Shown here one piece after another: positions 21,101 through 27,100 of a stretch of DNA of 33,130 nt. A program made the position numbers and the translations under genes. Each line of letters starts with the position of its first letter. The first letter of the stretch is position 1. The DNA comes from Chara braunii (Eukaryota > Streptophyta > Charophyceae > Charales > Characeae): the NCBI GenBank assembly GCA_003427395.1, contig BFEA01000176.1, positions 1,842,693 through 1,875,822 on the forward strand, in the 5' to 3' direction. Below the pieces are notes generated by a model. The model saw only the letters and a list, made by a program, of their open reading frames with translations. It made no database searches and was not told the DNA's origin.

Positions 21101-24100
21101 TTCTCTTAAGATTTTTTTTCCCGTCTTTTTCTTTTTTTTTGCGCTGGGACTGACTGGGCCCTTGACCGGACTTTGCCCGGACCTCGGCCGGCCGGGCCAC
21201 CAGGGCCAACCTGAGGCAACCCAGGCCGCCCGGCTGGTAACGCAGCCTCTAAGCTATTACAAAGGCAATGGTGGACAAAAGATGAGGGTGTGCGTGCACT
21301 GGCACTATCTAAAATGTATCTGACCGCGTTTATGGGCAAACCTGGATGCATCTGGACACAATTTCGTCCAGGAACAAGCAAAAGAGGTCCCAGTGTGAGT
21401 ATGCCCTGCGGTTTCATAGGAAACTGAAGCAAACCCTGTCAAGCACAGATGAAGTTATAACAAACTCAAAAGTCAAAATCCTGTTAAAAAAACACAGGTA
21501 CCCAACTCTACATAGCAAGAAACACTCCTGGAGGGGTATCGTAGGAGGAACACCCCCAAAGGCACTGAACAAAAAGTTATATAGAACCCTCTACCGAAGC
21601 AGGATGACCCCTAAAGGCCCTCTCTGCTGTCCAAATGCAGCATCTTTGAAGGGAACATCTACTTTCTGAGGATTCAATAGAATCCAACTACCTCGGTCTA
21701 TTGACCACTCAGAAAATTTACCACATTTAAGAAAACTCACGTCTACCTAGATTGATCGGGAAGGAAAATGTGGAAGTCGAGAGTAAGGCCGCCAACTTTA
21801 TAAGTGCAGTATGATGGTTTGGCGGCTTCAGTCTTTAGATGACTACCGTCTTCCCCCGGATAGAACATACGGTCATTATCACTGTATCTGAACAGAAAGT
21901 TGCCCCACATACAGGCATAATCACGGTACGTTCTATTCGGGGGAAGACCGTATTCTTCTGAATCTCACTGTCTCCGACTAGCATAAACCTCATCTGCATT
22001 CCACCTCACCTAAATGCAGATAAGCTTAATGCCAGAGGCTGGCAATGAATGAGCCTCTGGCACAGTCAAACAAAACCACCAGTACTTCCAAGGCACTTTT
22101 CTCCGATAGCTGCGCGCCAAAAAAAGTTGAACAAGCACCACTTTTTTTTGGCTGGCGCCGCACCGGTCATTTGCTCTGGTACCCGAGCCCCAAAAGACGC
22201 AGCGCGTTCACATGAAGGGGCCGCAGCCGATGTATGGACCAAGTACTGGTGGTTTAAGGCTCTGCAGCTTAGCTACAAGAGATTCATTTTTGAAGTGTAG
22301 CAAGTGCTAGCCTGAAACATTCAAATGGAGTTCGCAGGGTGAGGACAAAGGAATTCCACTCTAATCATTAAGAGGGGACCGCAGACAGCAGTTGCGCAGA
22401 AGAACCAAGGGAGATCACGCAGAGCTTGGCATTGTGTGTCTCTCTTCTTTTTTAAGCCGAGGGAACATGTTGTTATGCGTCTGTTTGTTCCTTAGCAGAC
22501 GCAACTTGTCGTTATGTCCCTGTTATTTTTTTGTTAAGTCTTCAAGGTACGGATTGGGGGTCTGCTGTTGTTGACCACCCTGCAGATCTTTAGCGAGGAA
22601 TTGGCAAAGCAAGACGTATTCTCGAACATTAAAATCTTGATGCAATAATTAATTCTCCATAATAATAAATTGATTCAAGAGCTGAACTGATAGACCGTAG
22701 CATTTTGACTGCACTCACAATGAGATTTAAAAGCAGCAAAAGAGTAAGAGAGGCCAAGCCAACGTGCCGTCCGTGATGACAACCTACCAATCCAAGACAC
22801 TTGCGCCTCGCCGACAACCACAAAACCGTTCCGTCGTCCAGTGCCCTCTCCTTTCCTGTTCCCTGGACCACCACAATTGCATCCATGACCTGCAAAACGC
22901 CACCATGTGCGCAAGAAGCCCGTACAATGTGAATGAACTCAATCAAGTCCAAACTTCTCCAAGAGCAATGTGATCCGAACGGCTTGAAGCACATCAATCA
23001 TCAATAGAAGCAGCAAAGGTTAACGCACAAGGACGCAAATGATGTTGCCATCCAATGCGAATGTACAATGAACTCTCCATTGTATGGCTGTCGCACGACA
23101 ATATTCTCTTGCAGACAAAGAATAAACGATGGAGGCATACTTACGAGGACTTCAAGCTCCTGGCATTTAGCTAGATACAAATTGGTGGTGGGAGAAGAAA
23201 AAGACGACGAAGAAGAAGTAATAAGAAAGAGAAAAGAAGAACAAAGAAAAACAAAGAAGAAAAACAAGAAAAAGGAAGCAAGAGAGAGAAAAGAAGAAGA
23301 NAAAGAAAAACAAAGAAGAAAAACAAGAAAAAGGAAGCAAGAGAGAGAAAAGAAGAAGAAGAGGTAAAAAAGAGGAACAAAGAAGACAAACAAGAAGACG
23401 GAAGCAAGGAAGAGAAAAGAAGAAGAAGAAGAACAAGAAGAATGGTGTTAGAAGAAAAAGAGAAAGGCAAGAAGAACAAGAACAAGAACAAGAACAAGAA
23501 CAAGAACAAACAAGAAGAATGGTGTTAGTAGAAGAAGAGAGAGGCAAGAAGAAGAAGAAGAAGAAGAAGAAGAAGAAGAAGAAGAAGAATGAAAGAAAGA
23601 AAGAAGTGCAATGGCGCCCATTCAATAGCTCCAACAACAGAACGGTGTTTGGCAGTGCAAGTGACGTTTGATCTATAAAGGACTCGGTGAAGGGGGACGA
23701 TGCTTACTGAAGAAATAACGCCCACTTCTCGAAGCTCCTGATGAGGCAGTAGCTCTGCTTCAACTTTTGGCACAGGAGGTAGCACCTGAAACACAGGAGA
23801 AAATCAGATTAAGGAAACAAAAAGAGAGGAGAGGAGAGGCGAAAGGGAAAACGAAAAACATCAGCTATGCCCTTTCCAAATGCATAACCCCACAGAAATG
23901 GAAGAACAAGTACATCGTACGAGTACTCGCACCTACACACACAAGGAAAGAGAAAGCGGTGTGTGCAAGGAACCTGACTGTTCATAGCTTGCTGGAGTGT
24001 ATCTCATTGCATGCATAGATGTCATCATACAGATAGAGAAACTTCACACGAAGCCAAATCGAGATGAGATGAGAACCAGATAGTGCAGCCCATATTGCTA

Positions 24101-27100
24101 TGCCCTTTCTTCCCCCGAATACAACGTGCGGTCATTCATTATAGCTGTACTTGGGGTATCTTTCAGTCTAAATGCAGCTATAATGACCGTACGTTGTATT
24201 CGGGGGAACAAGGTAGCACTACTCCTAAGCCTATACAGGAGACCCCTGGGAGCACAGCTACCCTAAATCACAAGAACTATGTAAGTCTCTTGCTGGATCA
24301 ATCTGTGAAAGATCTCCTAGGTAGTCAGGTGTTTCTTTTTCTTTTTTTGGGTTAAATCATCATTTCAATAGCGATATGTTTCTTTTTTTTTTTTTTTTAC
24401 TAGTCAGGTGTTTCAGACGTCCCCACAAATGACTGAACAGGTGTGTCTTTGGTTATATTCATATCAGACCCTTCATGTCAGACCACAGGCAGGTAATTCG
24501 TTTGGGGAAATAGAGGAGGGGGGGGGGGTTGAAGAGGCGGGTTTTTTGTTAGATTCATGTCAGTCCCTTCATGTCAGACCACAGTCAGGTAATTCGTTTG
24601 TGGTGGGGGAAGAAAGGGGGGAGGGGGACGTCAGGAGGGAGGGGGCGCAATGGCATTACCTCTGCTTTGGATCCCCTTTTTGTTTGGTTCGGTTGTTTGA
24701 ATATTGCACAATTGTCCTTCGGGATATTCGTTAAAATTGCAACGATACAGAGAAAGAAGATAACCATGGCCCATGGTTACAGCAAGCATGACAAGCGTAA
24801 ATAGAGAAACGTCCCAAGTTCAAAAAAAAAAGAAAAAAAAAAGCATAATGGGACAATGAATGGGCCCGGTTCTCAGCACATGCTGCTCACCACGTATCGA
24901 TTCGAAAGCCTTCTCAGACGGTGCAGGGCCCTGTACCGCCCAGGGTCCAAGTCCCACTTGTCCCAATTAGTGATTTGTGACCGTTGATTTTCATCATGTA
25001 CGGTGAGGAATCCAGCATTCGGTTAAGTGTCACTTGGCCCCATGGATCCCACGTGGGAGGTTGTTCAAGACCAAAATAGAAATCCCTGGGCCCAAGTGGC
25101 ACTTACCGCACATGTGACCCTTGATTTTCACCATGTATGGCGGACGGACACGTGGGAGGTTGTTCAAGAACACAATTTTATTTCTCGAAAAGGGAGGTAA
25201 TAACTGTTCTTCTACCAGCTGGCCTACTCGTCTTCACTCGAATAGAAGAACGCCCGGTAATTATCGCCGTATCTGGGCTAAAAGTTGTGCCAAATACAGA
25301 TATAATGACCGGGCGTTGTATTCGGGTAAAGACCCGGTAGCTTAGTTCGTACACCCCTGAACTGCATTGTTGAAAAACAGACCCGAGTTCGAACTCCACT
25401 AGAAGCAGATGAGTGAAATAGTAAATACTAGAATTCCAGGGTGTACCTAGCTCAGTTGGTATATCCCTGAACTGACCCAAGTTCGAACTCCACTAGAAGC
25501 AGATGAGTGAAAAACAGACTCGAGTTCGAACTCCACTAGAAGCAGATGAGTGAAATAGCAAATACTAGAATTCTGAATCACCTAGAGCTGGTCAATCAAT
25601 TCGATGATGATATCTCAAGGTAATTCAGAATTCTGAATTACCTCAAGGTCTCCCTGTTAAAATGAAGAGGGAAAAAAACTGTTCGTCGCGGGGCATCGGT
25701 CAAAACTGGAACGATACAGAGAAGGATGATTAACTAGCATGGCTCGTGGGCCAGGATGATGACAGGCGAAGAAAAATAAAGGGAAAAGAATAGGGGGAAA
25801 CCTGCCAAGTGACACACGGATGACATACAAAGAAAGAGTCCAAAAAAAAAAAAAAAAAAAAAAAAGGAGTCCAAAAAGACAGGCTAAGAGTAACAAGATT
25901 AAAATTAGCTTTTTTGTAATTCGAAAATTAAAAATAATAATCGTAAGAAATCATTTGCAATTTGCAACAGATCCCCATAACGTGAGATATATGCCCAAAA
26001 AAATGTTCCTCAAGTATGTGGGTAGAGAGCGGAATCCCCTTTTGGGCCGAATTCTTTGTGTTATGCCCCTGTCAGGCCGGTGCGCAAATTTGCAATCTGG
26101 ACCTCGCCGGTTGGGCCTGGGCAGTATGCAGGGCATTTTGCAAGTTCGACGGTACGCGGCAGGGGTATTTTGCAAAGATGGGGGGTGCAAGCGACGAAGG
26201 GGCATTTTGAAGCTTTTTTTTGGTCAGAGGGGTATTCCGCTCTATTCACGTCTTTTAGGGGCATTTTCGCAAATATCTCAATTTATATTAAAAAAGAAGT
26301 GATTTTTTTTTTCACTTTTTTTTTTCAAAAATAGGCCAAGCGCGATTCCTTATCTCACCCAGTCTATGTGGCTGAATGGTACACAAATGGAACTGTTAAG
26401 AAAGCATAAGATCACGAACTCAAATCCTTCGATTGGAGTTAGATCAATATATCACAACCTGGAACAAGGAATGACCTGGGGCCGATCAGTTTGATGATGA
26501 TAGCTTAAGCCCGTTGGCCCTACTATTTAAACTGTAAAAAAAAAAAGATGGTGTGGCGAGGGCAGGGGACAACGAAAGGAGGGAGGGAGGGAGGGAGGGA
26601 GGGAGGAGGAAAAGGCATTCCTTGTTCTAGTTGCGGCTAGCAGAAAGAAAAGGGATCCCACTCACTGCAAGCTCATTCTTAGTGCGAGGTGGTCCAACCA
26701 CCGCTGTACCCGTTGCATCGTCCTCATCTTCAGACATGTGTTTGACTCCATCCCCTCTTCTATTTTTCAGCCCCGCTACAAAGTCGTCTAGCTTGTCCAG
26801 ATCTATGCTTTCCGCATCATCATCCGTCTTGTCGCCATCGCCATTCTCCTCCTCTTTCTCGTCTTCAAGAACCTTCTCCGCATCGCTGTCGAAAACGAAC
26901 TCCGCATTCTCTCCTCTTTCTACCTCCATCTCATCGTTGCTGGTCTTCTCCTCACTATCGCCATCACTATCACTATCACTGTCACTATCACTATCACTGC
27001 TGCTGCTACTTGTCCCACTCTCATCATCGCTGCTTGCCCCACTCTCATCATCGTCAGCGTCATCGCCGCCATCGCCGCCGCCGCCGCTAATCGACGCACC

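Larger units (their letters stand above)
20245..22787 (-). other. NAF1 intron 3
   Basis: 2.54 kb, GTAGGT...TTGCAG. It holds a duplicated hairpin unit, a hAT-like MITE, a family 1 MITE and a CCACCAGTA-TIR element. 21260-21840 and 22260-22780 show nothing recognisable. Confidence 0.7.
23786..26665 (-). other. NAF1 intron 1
   Basis: 2.88 kb, GTGAGT...TTTCAG. It contains two family 1 MITEs, SINE families A and B, two local duplications (24452-24600 and 24973-25180), loose GGGGCATTTTGCAA repeats (26120-26270) and a (GGGA)n array (26577-26604). Confidence 0.7.

Noticed and set aside
23167-23637. 156-residue Phe/Leu/Ser-rich frame, minus strand
   Set aside because: It is a translation of the AAG/AAC low-complexity array and spans an N.
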